From Galbula dea (taxonomy: Eukaryota > Chordata > Aves > Piciformes > Galbulidae), in NCBI GenBank assembly GCA_013399015.1, contig VWZX01006240.1:551248-615247 (forward strand): DNA of 64,000 bases, given 5' to 3'. Each line of letters starts with the position of its first letter. Position 1 is the stretch's first letter. This document shows, one piece after another, positions 36,365-48,950 of the stretch. A program made the position numbers and the translations under genes. Under the pieces are notes generated by a model, which was given only the letters and a program-made list of their open reading frames with translations, was not told the origin of the DNA and did no database searches.

Positions 36365-37040
36365 GCCTGGAAGTAAACATCAACAAGTGGATAGGTGGAG
36401 TTTTAGTTTTGACAGGTGAAGCCAGTCATCTCCTGCACTTCCTGGAAGGAAGCCTCACAAATGCCCAGGGGCATTTTGATTTTTACAGCTGGATCCAGTC
36501 ACCTCCTGCCCTTCCTGATGACTTAGCAATTCCACTTCATCAGAACTGAGTAGTAAACATACCTTGAACAAAGAATGACAACATAGGAAAGCTCCTGAAG
36601 TAAATGAATTTACCTCAAAGGCACCAAGTTCCTCTGTAACTGCTCTCCTCCTGGGAGCATATAGTTTGGGGCTAAGTTGTACCAGTTGTGACACGTGTCA
36701 ATGTTTGCACTGATGTTGTTCTGTGTTTGTAAGTAGAGGGTTAGAGAGAGGTGGAGAAAGAGTTGTTCAGAGCAGCTCTGCTGATCTTTAGGCCATTGAA
36801 CTTGAGGTTCAGCATGGAGGGGCCAGGAGTACACTTGGGCTCTGTTCTCATAGCTCTATGTGGCAATTTGGAAATCAGTCTAAATATCCCAAACCACAGG
36901 AACTGCCTTTCTGTTCTGTTCAGTCCAGATGGCCCTAAATCTTGTGCTGGTGTATCCTGTGGAATTCTCTTCATTAAAGTCATGATTTCAGTAAAGCTTT
37001 GTCTACATTCAACCCCTAGCTGGGGCTAAGCTATAGCAGT
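36365..37040 (+). other. TM2D1: TM2D1 3' UTR and candidate polyadenylation region
   Basis: Unique sequence follows the stop. An ATTAAA at 36973-36978 is the nearest plausible poly(A) signal. AATAAA at 37122-37127 and 37701-37706 are later candidates, the last followed by a GT-rich stretch. Two near-identical 23-mers (36422-36444 and 36495-36517) lie in the UTR. Which signal is used cannot be decided here. Confidence 0.5.
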
Positions 37041-37470
37041 TATTCTATCACCCAGTGACCCCACCCCAGCAGAGAAGGGGAATTGGGGAGCAGAGACTTA
37101 AAGGCTGACATGAAAACAGATAATAAACCAACATAACTGATACTAATGCCAATATGAAGCATAAAACCAAACATACTCAGCCCAGTGAAGGTGCAGCAGT
37201 CCTCAGGAGCAGAAGGAAGAGGAGCAGAGTCAGAAGAAGCCTAAGCAGGACACTTCCATCTCCTTAGCAAGCCTCCCTCTTTATAGCAAGCAGGATGAGC
37301 ATGGTATAGGATACACCTGTGGCCAACTCAGATCAGCTGCCTCCAAAGTCCATGACCTGCAGCTCATGGCTGCTCCACAATTCTGTCCCAGCAGAATCAG
37401 CCCAAACTTCAAGACACATTTTCATCCAGTTACAAAATTTGCACAGTACTGAGCAACAATAGAACTATGG
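37040..37470. mobile_element. Possible degraded avian endogenous-retrovirus LTR remnant
   Basis: The segment resembles, from memory, old avian LTR sequence. It has an A-rich ACATAACTGATACTAAT stretch, a GAAGAGGAGCAG-rich stretch and a piece around GCATGGTATAGGATACACC followed by CCAACTCAGATCAGC. No ORF, primer site or flanking duplication was identified, and the ends are rough. The identity is uncertain. Confidence 0.35.
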
Positions 37471-38071
37471 ATGCCTAAAAAACAGAAGTCTAGATGACAG
37501 ATCACAAGGAGAAAAAAAAGGAGGGTGGATGTTGGGATGCCATGAGGTTAGAACAGGAAATAATCTTTCTGCTTGTTTTGATTGTGTTTTCCTCTCCCTT
37601 GGTAGCACCCAGAGTGAAATGCAAACCTCTTCTTTCTGAAAAGACATTGGTGAATGTCTTACACAGCTACAGAAAGTCACAAAAGTGAACTCTTTGTATG
37701 AATAAAGTCCTTAAAAGGTTCTTGGTTTGAATTTTGTGTCCTTCAAAGGTGTTTGACCAAAGTCTTTAGGACAAGCAAGACTTAACCTAGACATTCCTTT
37801 AAAGCAAAGTCTATACACCCAGAACCAGAATCCTCATGTTATTTGGCCAACTTTAAACATTCCTTTACCTCCTAATAAAACCTGGCAGTATCTGAGTGGG
37901 AAATCCATGGCATGTAAACTTTAGTGGAGATTCTCTTCAAATATTTAGGCTATGCTTTTGTTTTTCAGATCAAACTACTACAATGTTATGCATCTGTCCA
38001 CAGACACTATTTTTAAGGGCATTACCAAAAGAAAATGAGATGCCTGAATTGATTTTTCAGAGTGCAACACT

Positions 38072-38085
38072 GGGGGGGGGGGGGG
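38072..38085 (+). repeat. Poly-G run
   Basis: About fourteen consecutive G bases, a likely sequencing and assembly weak point. Confidence 0.85.
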
Positions 38086-38156
38086 TTCAGTCTCTTTGAG
38101 ACCTACATGAGGTTTCTGGTGCACACAAAGCTTTGTCAAGAAATCCAACATAACCT

Positions 38157-38212
38157 GACATAGGATCTTTAAGGTCCCTTCCAACTCTGGAAGGGACAAT
38201 TCTATGATCCTG
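38157..38212 (+). repeat. CR1 3' terminal scrap with palindromic junction
   Basis: GGATCTTTAAGGTCCCTTCC is a sense CR1 end. Its continuation GGAAGGGAC is the inverted copy of the preceding GTCCCTTCC (38174-38182 and 38189-38197). It then ends ATTCTATGATCCTGTA. Confidence 0.8.
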
Positions 38213-38925
38213 TATCACATAAGGAGAAGAAACCCCAAGGAATACTTGGTGCTTAACATTAATTCTTCCCTCCACAGAGAAAGATTTAGTTTTAGAGTAC
38301 ATGCTAATGTGCATTTCACTTGTGGGTTCCAAGAGACAACAAGGACACTCTGTTAGCTTCCTTCCCTTGCCTGGTATTTGTTGCATCTCCCTTTTGTTTC
38401 TCTCTCCCTGAATGCTCTTTGTGCAGGTCACTTTTGTTTCCTGAAATCCTTTCAAAAACAGACAGGAAGTGGAGAGGAAAGAAATGTTTGAATCCAATAA
38501 AATCTCCTGGCTAAGATCATCTTGTTTGCTTGTTTGCTTTGCTTGTCTGCAACCAGAGCTGTGAAGGCAGCAAGATAACTGTGGGCATTCCAATAAAACC
38601 CCAGCCTTGCACAGCTCATCACACAAGAGTTCATGCTGAAATGTATCTCCATGTGGACAGGTAGCAGAGGACAACTGCCTGATTTCAGCAGTCCATCTTG
38701 TGCTTCATGAGTCATAAAAGGAGCTGGTTTGTGTGAATCAGATGAAAATAGGATTAATTATGAGGTCTGTCAGAGAGTTTGTTAATCCCAGAAGCCAAGT
38801 AACCCAAGTTTTTGTTCCAAATGAGAGTGTTTCTGTAGAAACAGAAGATGGGTGTCAGCTAGGCAGGAAATAAAAACTGCTGTGGGATTCTTTCATCCTG
38901 ACACTGTCTCTGTGGTTTCTTTGTC

Positions 38926-39270
38926 TTGGAGAGAAGGAGGCTCAGGGGGTGACCTTGCTCTCTACAACTCCCTGAGAGGAGGTTGGAGCAAGGTGGGAGT
39001 TGGTTTCTTCTCCAAAGGAAGAAGTGATAGGACATGAAGAAATGGCCTTAAGCTTTGTCAGGGGAAAATCTCTTCACCAAAAGGGTTGGCAAGCCCTGGT
39101 CCAGGCTGCCCAGGGCAGTGATGGAGTCACCATCCCTGGAGGGGTTCAAAAGATGTAGAGATGTGGTGCTCAGGTTTAGGGGTGATTTGGCAATGCTGGG
39201 CTAATGGTTGGGCTTGATGACTTTACAGGTTTTTTTCCAACTAAAATGATTCTCTGCCTCTCTGATTCTG
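38926..39270 (+). repeat. CR1 3' fragment
   Basis: CTCTACAACTCCCTGAGAGG, AAGGGTTGGCAAGCCCTGG, GTGATGGAGTCACCATCC and GGGCTTGATGAC give a sense CR1 of the same subfamily as those at 52280 and 60975. Confidence 0.92.
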
Positions 39271-41531
39271 CTTTGCTCTTGTTAGAACTGCACTGCTTTG
39301 TCATCACAGTCAGGATGAGGCCACAGCTGACCAGACAGAGCAGTATTTCAAGCCTTAGCAAAGTTTTATTCCTGTTCCCTTGAGGTGCTATTCCCCTTGA
39401 TCCTCTGTGTTGTACTAACAGCTTTGCACTACTTTCCCAACCCTCTCCCTTATCTTGAAAGCCTTTTAGAAGTCAGTGCCACAGATGGCCTGAACTTTGG
39501 CACTTGGATTGGATACTGCTGGGATTCATGTTCTCAGTTTGAACACACATACCTGGCTTGCTGTATGCATCTGTAGGTGCCTAGCTGAAGTTTAGAGAGG
39601 GTTAACTGAGCAAGCAGGGTCAGGAGAGAGTTAGTGAGGTCTTTGTTTTCATCTTGTAATTGTCAGCTATGGCATGTTTACCATAAGGGCTGTGAAAAGT
39701 GTGATGCAAGACATAAAGCTGTCCCACTCTGTTAATAATAAATTGGCTACAGTAGTAGTTATCAGAATGTCTGTCCTATGATGAGTTTCTGTGTTGTTGC
39801 CTGCTTTGCCTTTCTCCTGTCAATCAAGTTGTCCATCCTAGTGTCTCTCTAGCTCTGCTTGCTTTGACTGCATAGGAATCATCTTCTCTCAGGATTGTTT
39901 TCCCCAAAACAGTTGCAAAGCAATAAAAAAAATAATTAGACAATGTACTCTGTCATCCTCCTGCCTCCTTCCCAGATAAAATGATATCTGCTGGCCTTGC
40001 AGCTCTTCAGGAATCCTTTTAACATTCCAACAAGACAGAGAAGTATTATTCTCTATCTGTAAAAATAAAGAACATAAAAAGTAAAAGGCCAGAGTTTAAA
40101 CCAAGAATTTGAAGTGCCTAGCCTTGGAAAACAACCTGTATAAAGCTGTTCCCTGAAGATGCTGCCAGGAGTTAAATCCAAATCTTACTCTAAGTACCAC
40201 TGCAGTTCAGCCCTTGCAAAATTGACTCCATAAACCTGGCCCTTTTTTTTTTTTAATGTCCATTTTAGGGTTTTCTGCAATGTGCTTAATCATGATCTGA
40301 AAGAGCAGGAGTGGGTGGAAACACTCAGCTCTGGGCACTTGGCTTCACTCCTACCATGCCAAAGAGGTGGGCTTGCTGTAGGAATAAATTCCTCTGGATT
40401 CTGTTTGTTCAGTAAGGTCAACCTGGGCATCTTTCCTTGTGTTTAGAGCTTGTTGCCCCCCCAAAAAAAGCAGATTTAGACAGATTTTAGAACAAATTCT
40501 CTAACTAGTTACTCCTCCTGCAATGGAAATCACAACTAGACTGTGGCAACTTCCCCTGACAGCATTTTGTTCTTCTAACTCTTTCCCTCTCCACCACCAC
40601 CACCACCCACCACCTACTACATGATCATATCACTTCTGCTTTCAGGGCCTGACAACACCTTAAATGTTAGGTTTTATTATGTTTCCAAAGATGTATGACT
40701 GTATGTCTGCCAGTAAAACTTCTCAGCTTCACAGGAAGGTCTTTGTGTTTGAAATGCTCTGTTAGAATTTTTTGGGAGAACATCTGTTGTCACCCCATCA
40801 AGAACTGTTTCCTTTGTTCCTCAGGAGCATATTCACTTGCATTTGCTTACACAGCTCTATCTATTTACTCTTCTCAGTGTTTTGGGGCTTTTTTTATGGT
40901 TAGATTCATTAGGTGTTTAGTCCATTCCTGCACTGAGAGGCATTCCTGTTGCTTGCTCTGCAGTTTCCAAACCTGTTTCCTCCAGAAGATGATGTTGAAC
41001 ACAATCAAGTTGGGTGCTTAAGCACCCAGTTGGGGAAATGCCAAAGGCAGGATTTTGCAAGCCACCAGACTGTTTCCTTGCCTCACAGGACTGGCACTAA
41101 TTGTGTGATTGCTTATTAGTTCACTAATACATCAGGCACTCTTTCAAACTCAGTGTCATCTCATCCCTAACTACTTTGCCATTTTCATTGTTACAAATGG
41201 TCACTATATGACTACTTTAAAAAGAAACAAGATAAAAAGCATAATTTGAATTCCTTTCAATCATGCCTTTTCATCCAGGTGCTGTGGCCTGGGTTCAGCC
41301 TGCATCAGGGAAATACAAGAGATGATTCTTCTGCCTGAATCTGAGGAGAAAAAACAAGAGTTTAACTTTAGGCATATGCCTAAGTGTTTTACTAGACTGA
41401 AATCAAGACTCTTCCCACTTTCTTCCTCTGAATCCATCTGTGTTACCCAGAGAACCTTTCAAATCTCTGTGAATTAGAGGAGAAAATTCTGTATGGAAAC
41501 CTTAGCACTGGCAGTGGAAATGGCTCTACCA

Positions 41532-41725
41532 CATCATAGGATCCTAGAATGGTCAGAGTTGGCAGGGACCTTCAAGATCATCTAGTTCCAACCCCCCTGC
41601 CTGCCAGGGACACCTCCCACTAGACCAGCTTGCCCAGGGCCCCAGCCAGCCTGGCCTTCAAAGCTTCCAGGGATGAGGCTTCCACAACCTCTCTGGGCAA
41701 CCTGTGCCAGTGTCTACACATCCTC
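41532..41725 (-). repeat. CR1 3' fragment
   Basis: Antisense CR1 end with GATCCTAGAATGGTCAGAG, AACCCCCCTGCCTGCCAGGG and CCTCTCTGGGCAACCTG. Confidence 0.93.
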
Positions 41726-44700
41726 TGTCTCAACTGCTTGTATTTTTTTCCACCTCAGAGTTGCTTTTTGTTGACTTTTGTTCCTCTATCAGCTCTGGTT
41801 GTTCATCTATCAGCTCTCTCTGGCCATCCAGCCACAAGCTCTCAAGTACATCTAGGAGGAGCTGGGTTCTTCAACGCTGACTCCAGCATGTAGAAATGTC
41901 ATAGCATCATATAGCTTCATACATATATGAAGCAAAGACCCTTTGGGGAGCAGTAGATGTCAGCATGAGGAGGTTGTAGGCTCCAGCTTCTGCAGAAAGG
42001 ACGTCTGAAACTTCAAAGCGTGTGGTCTCTTTGCCTTCTGCCTCCTGAAGGTGGAGCCAAACCCCCTATCAGATCTCCTCATCTTCTGAGCTTGTTCTTT
42101 CCCCTGCAGCAGAGATTTAACTCGGGCACTTTTCTCCCTCTACAACAGAGAAAACTGGAAAGTGGCTGTGAGGATCCTGGCTGGTCGAGAAGCAGTTTGC
42201 TTTATGCTCACTAGAACTAAGACTGTAGCAGAGGAAAAGAAAGGAAGCAGAAGGCTCAAAAGGGCAGCCTCAATGTTTGCACCCTGTCTGGTGAAGATCT
42301 AGTTCCATGAGCTCCCAACAAAATAAAGTGTTTAAGAGATCCTGCTTGCCTCAGATGGAAACTCCTTGCTTTTCCCAGGATTTCTGATCCTTCCTCTTGG
42401 TGTTTCATTGCAATCTGGAACATCCTCATGCTCTGATAACTCTCCTGTAGACGTTTGAATGGCTGCTTTCAAAACTGCAGTGCTCTCTCTGAGAAGCAGA
42501 CTTCTCAGGCTCTGCAGATGCATATGACACAGCAGAATTTTAGGCAGTCTAAAAACTATAAAGATCAGTTTCCATTACTGTAATTACTATATAAATTCTA
42601 TCTTTAAGAGGCTTAGGACAGGCCTATTTAACCTTGCTTCAAGCTGAGGCTTGGTCCAAGTCTGATAAGTTGGACACCAATTTTTTTTCCCTTTTTTTTC
42701 CTATTTTTTTTTCTTTTCTCTGCAGCATCCTAACTTAACAGGGAGTGGAGTGGGGAGGGAGATGGATCCAGAGCATCCTCTGCACTCTGTCACCCTTTGA
42801 CAGCCACCAAGGGTGGTGGCTCTAATCAGGCAATATACCTGTCCTCAGCCAACAGCAAGACTAAATGAGATGCACATTTTGCTACATCTGCAAAGCACCA
42901 TTTCTCCCCTTGGAACCTGTGGCTGCTTCTCTTACACAGCCATACTCCAGGACAGGTGTGTGAGACTGCTCACAGGCAGGTGAGCCAGGGAGTGCAACTA
43001 GAAGCCCTCAGATCCTGCAGTCTTTGGAGGGCTGCAGCAGTCACTCCCATCTTTTAGGTTGCTTGCACCACCTCCAAGAAAGTGGTGTTGGCTGCCCTGC
43101 TTCTTCCCCTTCAGGGAGCTGAGATGCCTCCAGCTGCCTTTCAGGTCAAAGCATTGCAAGCTGAGGAAGAAGTTGGCAGCACCAGATGCAGAAGCTGAGG
43201 ATCCCCTGCTCCAATGCTTAAGCATACCAGGCTCCTAGCTGTGGGGCCAGAGAGCAGCTTTGCCATGGGTACTCATTAGTTGCTCAAAAGCAAATTAGGC
43301 ACAGTATTTTCCATGGCATGAAGGTGTTCTGCAGTGAGTGCTTTGCCCTCTAGCCAGTAGAGCCCTAGGAATGAATTTATTGATGTACTGTACTTCCTTT
43401 ACACAGAGTCTTCTTCAAAGTTCCTTGGATTTACTGTGGGGGAAACATGGCCTGAACATGGAATAGGAGATCCCTGCCTGTGAAGAGCTGACAGTGTTCA
43501 CCTTGACCTGGGTGAGGCTGCCCACCATATGGATTGTGTTGGCAGAGGCAGAAGGCTGGGGGATGCAGAGGTGGGAGGTAATTTTTAGGGCTTTCATTCC
43601 ATGGTCCTGTTGGTTATAACTCTATTAAGAGAACGATGCATGCAACTTGCAAGTTGTTTTGTTAACTAAGAGAAGGCAAGGGATGTGTCATGCTAACAAA
43701 CCTAATTGCTGGTGTCTCTAATACAGGGTCTAAGTGCAGTATAGTGAATTTAAAAGGTTGTGGTAATCCAAGACTGTTAAAAGGGAAATGTGTGCCTGGA
43801 GGGTGTGGGGGTTGGGGAGAAAACCGACTTACTTGACATTCACTGTCTTCCTCCCAGCTCCTTTGCTAAAGTAGGAACAGAATGGGAACAAAAAAATGTT
43901 TGTTTTACAGCTGTACCAAGTTACGGCGTGGACTCGTGCTCCCCCCCCCCCTCCTCTCCCACTTGCATCAAGTACATCCTGTACTTTTGGCAACATGTTG
44001 ACTGGATATTTAAAAGCTGTGAACTGTTCTGAAAGTTTCACATACTGGGTTATGGGCCATGTGTGTTTGATCAAAATTCAATTACTGCACTGTACCATGC
44101 TTGGAAACCTATCATCCCAAGTTATGAAGTATGACGAAATAGGCTAATCTAATTGGTTCAGTATGGGAGCAGTATCAACCAAGCTTGTTATGATAAATAG
44201 CTTCCTGTGTTAAAGGTTCTCTAGAGCTTAAGTATCTTGGCTCACCTCCCTCTACAAAATAAGAATAGTGTTCCCTGGGAACAGTTACATCACTGTCCCT
44301 CTCCTACAGTCACAATTAAAGGTTTGTGGATTTATTTTTTGTTTTCATCTTGCAATTCCTTGAATAGATAAAACCCCTGACCATCTCCTCCAGTCCCCAA
44401 TTCCAGCTCAGGTTGGGTCATGTCATGCTTACAGTGACTCTGCCTCTTCTGTTTCAGGGCAAAGTTAAAGCCAAAACCCACTCTGGGCTGAAGGCTGGGC
44501 TTTGTGTTCTGGTGTGTCAGTACATACAGCATGTTTGGCTGGATAAAGATTTGGAATTTTTGATGTGAAGTTGAAAGTGGAAGCTCTTGAATCTTTCTAA
44601 GCATCCAACAAAAGAACTTTTGTGCAGTGAATTGCTATGGCTGTGCTGCTACCTTCTCGAGGCTGAAGTCTAGTTCATCAGTAGTTAAGCACAAATCCAG

Positions 44701-45040
44701 CCTGCAAGTGCTGGATTAGGACTAGGGAAGGACTATCTTCTAAGCCTGGATTTACAGTCACTAAATTTGTCCCTAAGACAGTGAGCTGTCTTCCATGAGA
44801 TGATACTGGCTTGGTGATGTTATCTGGTCCATCTTTGGCAAGAAGTACTTAGCTGGGATTTTGATGTCACAGTAATAGACAGTGTCAAGGGAAAAAAAAC
44901 CAACAAACCAAACCCCAAACCAACTAACAAACATAGAAAAGTGGCTCCTTATGCTCTGGCTATTCATTTTTTTACTTACATGATCCACACCCCCTGTGTT
45001 TCTTAACTCAGCAATCCCCTTTAGGCAAAATAATTGTGTG

Positions 45041-45235
45041 ATCACAGAATCATTAAGGTTGGAAGAGAGCTCTAAGATCAAGTCCAAGCATCAACCTATC
45101 ACCACCATGCCACTAAACCATGTCCCTAGGTACCACATCTATACATTCCTTAAACCCCCTCCAGGGGTGGTGACTCCACCACTGCCCTGGGCAGCCTGGG
45201 CCAGGGCTTAACAACTCTTTCAGTAAAGTTTGTTC
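45041..45235 (-). repeat. CR1 3' fragment
   Basis: ATCACAGAATCATTAAGGTT, CAACCTATCACCACCATG, GGTGGTGACTCCACCACTG and TGGGCAGCCTGGGCCAGG. This is an antisense copy. Confidence 0.93.
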
Positions 45236-47550
45236 TACAAAGACATAATGTAGGTCTGATATTCCAAAGGCCTTTAACACTGGTGAAATTTCTCCCAAGA
45301 AGAAAGTTATTCACTTCCTTAAGGGTTGGTAGAATAAGTCTTTATGGAAGTGAGTCTTCATATTAGCCCCAAGACTGCCTAATACCTGGATTAAGCCTGG
45401 ATGGTGATTAATGCCTATTTACTCTATCTGTTATCCCACTGCCTTTTGCTCTTCAGCCTTGATTAAGCCCTTTGCTTTACCATGTAAAATGTCCTGCTTA
45501 ACCTTCTGCTTACAAACATACACAGTGCTGAGCTCTGCATTTTTAACTAGAACAAGTTCTACCATAAATAATAGCATTTAATTTTAAAGTGCAACAGCTA
45601 CAGTCACTGCTTGATTAAATGACCAAGAACAGCAAGAGCAAAGTGAGGAATAGAAGAGTTTTTCCCAACAAATGTCTTCCTCCACCTAAGAGGAAAAAAA
45701 AATAGACCTTCCTGCTGCTGATGAGCACTTTCTGTGCAGTTCTTTATTTTACATGTTTATTACAAAAATACTACCCAAAGAGCCTAAACAGTGACTGTTT
45801 GCCATTTCCCCAAATATCTTTTGAAGGAGATAAACTAGATTAATCTCTGTAAAGTTCCCACAAGAAAGCTCACAGACACAGTAGCTTTACCTTCAAAAAT
45901 AGAATGTGACTGTAGGCACTTATGCTAATCTCTTTTTTGGCAAATCAGCTTTTTTGTATTGAATCTCCCTTGATTGAATAGCACTGGAGCTGCCAGAGTA
46001 AATGTTATTATCAATGTACAGTAATTAAGGAAATAGTCCTTGTCACTCCAACAGTGTCCAGGCAGTGCCTCTGTAATAAAGTTAAATGATAAAGAAAGCT
46101 CTTCAAGGTGTAGATGCTGGGCTGGGGGAACTCATGACAAGCACTAAAATCAGGCAGTGTAGAATTACAGGTGACAAGGAGAACCCACAGAATTCATGCT
46201 AAATGCCTGCTTGATGCTCAATGTCTAAATAGATGCTCAGGACTAAAACACATAATTGTTTTAATTTGTCATGTAATTCCCTGACTCAGGGCAGTGGAGT
46301 ATCTCCTAGTCTCCACCCTTAAAAACATGTCTGTGAGGGAGAGGAGGGGGGAGACCCTTCCATCATTCAGCAACTTCAAAGATCTTTTCCCCCTTCAGGC
46401 AGCAGCCTGCACAAATGATAAACCTTGCTTTAAGATCAGCAGAGCTGGGCTCTGCCAAATCCATTTGGGGAGAGAATTTCAGTAGAAAGGACTTGTCATT
46501 CCTTCCCCCACCCTTTGGTTTCACTTGAAACTTTACAGCCTAGCAGGACTTGGGGGGATCACAATTGTCAAGAGAGAGATTCCCCAAGGAGAGAGAGAAA
46601 ACAACAAACCTTTGGACATCTTATAACCTTATCTCATGCACCAAGCAATGCAAAATGTAGTAGAGGAGGGGGATTCTCAGATGCTAGAAATGCTGCTTAA
46701 TAACCAGAGAACCTTGATGTGTGCTGCTGGAGTTTTCTCAGCTGCAGCCTCACGAAGAGCTCATTGCAGTAAACTGCTCTGGCCGAAGACGTGCTGAGGT
46801 CTGCAGTTGATAGCAAAGATCTTTTTTTTGTCCAGCAAAGGTGCATGCAGAAAATATGAGGTTTAATGGGCAATAAATAACAAGGGAAGGTATTTAATCA
46901 AGTGTGCTGGGAAATACTGCTCCTGTAAAAACACATCTCCTAAGATACAGCTTGGGAAGAGAGGTAAGGGAAAGGTGAAAGCGTTTGGAGCTGCTACATT
47001 TCACCCCGCTGCTTGTAAGACACAGGCAGAAGGACTGTGGCCCCTAAACTGCTTTTCTTTTTCCCTCAGCAGCCTGTGTCTTATCTAAACTCTGTATAAT
47101 AATTTCCATATTTCATAAGGCTGGCAGTTTTGCTGGGGTGTATGTTTCTGGGGATTTTAGCATTCCCTGCAAGGCTCCATTTTTAATGCATTGCCATTCC
47201 AAAGGCTGGGCATGGTAACCTCTCCATTACATCTCTGACACAATGAAGTGTCTTCTAAATAAAATAATTCAGAGGGATCGATCCAGTCAACCTCAGGCTG
47301 CACCTTTCCTATTATTTTTTAAAGATGGAAGTGTTTGGTGCATATTGAGCATTAGATTTGTGTGGGGCTGGGAGGGAGAGGAGTCACATCTTGAGAGGGG
47401 ACCTGAGCTCTGCTCCAACAGGAGCTTAGAGAGAGGCTCGGAGGGGAGTGAGGATGTGAGATGTTCCTGTGCTTCCAGCCTCACTCTGAACATGGCTTTC
47501 CTGGACCCAGACCTCTCTTCTGTTGTATGTAAAATATTAATATTCTAGAT

Positions 47551-47770
47551 ATTGTCCCAAAGGATTTGGCCCTATATATTGTTCTATATATTGTCCCAAA
47601 GGATTTGGCCCTATATATTGCTCTATGTATTGTTCCCAAGGATTTGGCCCTATATATTGCTCTAGATACTGTCCCAAAGGATTTGATCCTATATATTGTT
47701 CTATATATTGTTCCAAAGGATTTGGCCCTATATATTATTCCCTATATTATTCCAAAGGATTTGGTATTTT
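47551..47770 (+). repeat. Minisatellite, exact 39 bp unit, six copies
   Basis: ATTGTCCCAAAGGATTTGGC or a close variant starts at 47551, 47590, 47629, 47668, 47707 and 47746, always 39 bp apart. Between them lie AT-rich CTATATATTG spacers. Because 39 is a multiple of three, a frame stays open across the array with a 13-residue period (ending VPKDL). This follows from the repeat length and is not evidence for a gene. Confidence 0.95.
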
Positions 47771-48345
47771 TACCTACCCCTAGCTCGACCTTCAGAAGTG
47801 TCTTGTCTGCATCTGAGCAGAAGTGCTCTGGTCAGGATTCAAATCAAATGATAGCCCAGGCAGTGGGGTTTTAATTGAGCCATGCCAAATACCAACAGCA
47901 GATGCTTTTTCACTCTGTAGCTCCTGGATACACAGTCTACTTTTTGGTTTCAAGGACAAAGGAAACACTTATGCAATTAGATGAGGCAGGAGATTGTGAC
48001 ATACAGGCTCTTTCCTTAAGGAAAAAAAATAATGTTGGGAAAAGATATTTGACCCTGAGTCAATAAGTGCTATTAAAATAATGAATACTCCATAAATCCA
48101 ACCATACATCCAGCCTGTGTTCAGAGCCATGCTGGTTTTGTCACTGAGGAAGCTGCAGGACTGCCCAGGATAAAGCCTCAGGCAACTCACTTGTCCAAAT
48201 GGCCTTTTGAAGGCCTTACTTTTAAAGCAGGATGTACAAAAGTGTAAGCCAATTAAACTGAAAGGCTGACTTCTGCTATCTTCTCCCATTTGACATCTCT
48301 ATCGAGTCAGCTCAGATGATATCTAACATGGTCTGCTTGTCAGAC

Positions 48346-48950
48346 TCACAGAATCACAGAATGTTAGGGGTCAGAAGGGACCTCTGGAGATCATCTAGTC
48401 CAACCTCCCTGTCAGGGCAGGTTCACCTAGAGCAGGTTGCAAAGGATGGTGTCCAGGTGGGTTTGGAATGTCTCCAGAGACAGAGACTTCACCACCTCCT
48501 CAGGCAGTCTAGTGCTCTACTAGCCTCAAAGTAAAATTCCTCCTTATGTTTAGCTGGAACTTCCTATGTTCCAGTTAATGCCTGTTACCTCTTGTCCTGT
48601 CACTGGGCACCACTGAAGAAACCCTAGCCCCATCCTCCTGACCCCCACCCAGGAAATATTGATAAGCTCCCCCCTCAGTCTTCTCTTCTCCAGGCTGAAC
48701 AGCCCCAACACTCTCCACCTTTCCCCAGAAGAGAGATGTTCAAGTCTCCCAACCATTTTTGTAGCCCTTTTGTGTACCTTCTCCAGAAGTTCCTTGTCCT
48801 TCTTGAACAGGAGAGACCAGAAACTGGACACAGTACTCCAGGGGTGGCTTCATTAAGGCAGAGTAGACAGGCAGAAGAACCTCCCTAGACCTGCTGGCCA
48901 CACTCTTCTTGATGCACTTGATACAGAACTGCTGTATTTCCCCCCCCAGC
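48346..48950 (-). repeat. CR1 fragment with RT C-terminus remnant
   Basis: This is the longest CR1 in the window. It runs from the terminal CACAGAATCACAGAATG through the 3' UTR into the ORF2 end. The minus-strand translation includes LLPVYSALMKPPLEYCVQF and LGLFSLEKRRLRGELI, typical of the CR1 reverse-transcriptase C-terminus, with frameshifts and stops. Confidence 0.94.

Larger units (their letters stand above)
37471..48345. other. Intergenic region downstream of TM2D1
   Basis: Apart from the listed CR1 copies, the 39 bp minisatellite and poly-G and poly-C runs (about 43941-43951), this is unique AT-rich sequence. A T-rich low-complexity patch lies at about 42680-42720 and a CCA run at about 40590-40612. 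Open frames up to about 195 codons (38087-38674, minus) have no recognisable domain. No exon of a known gene was identified. Confidence 0.65.

Noticed and set aside
38087..38674. 195-codon open frame on the minus strand
   Set aside because: It includes a CR1 end and non-coding-like sequence. No domain is recognisable and no splice context was found.
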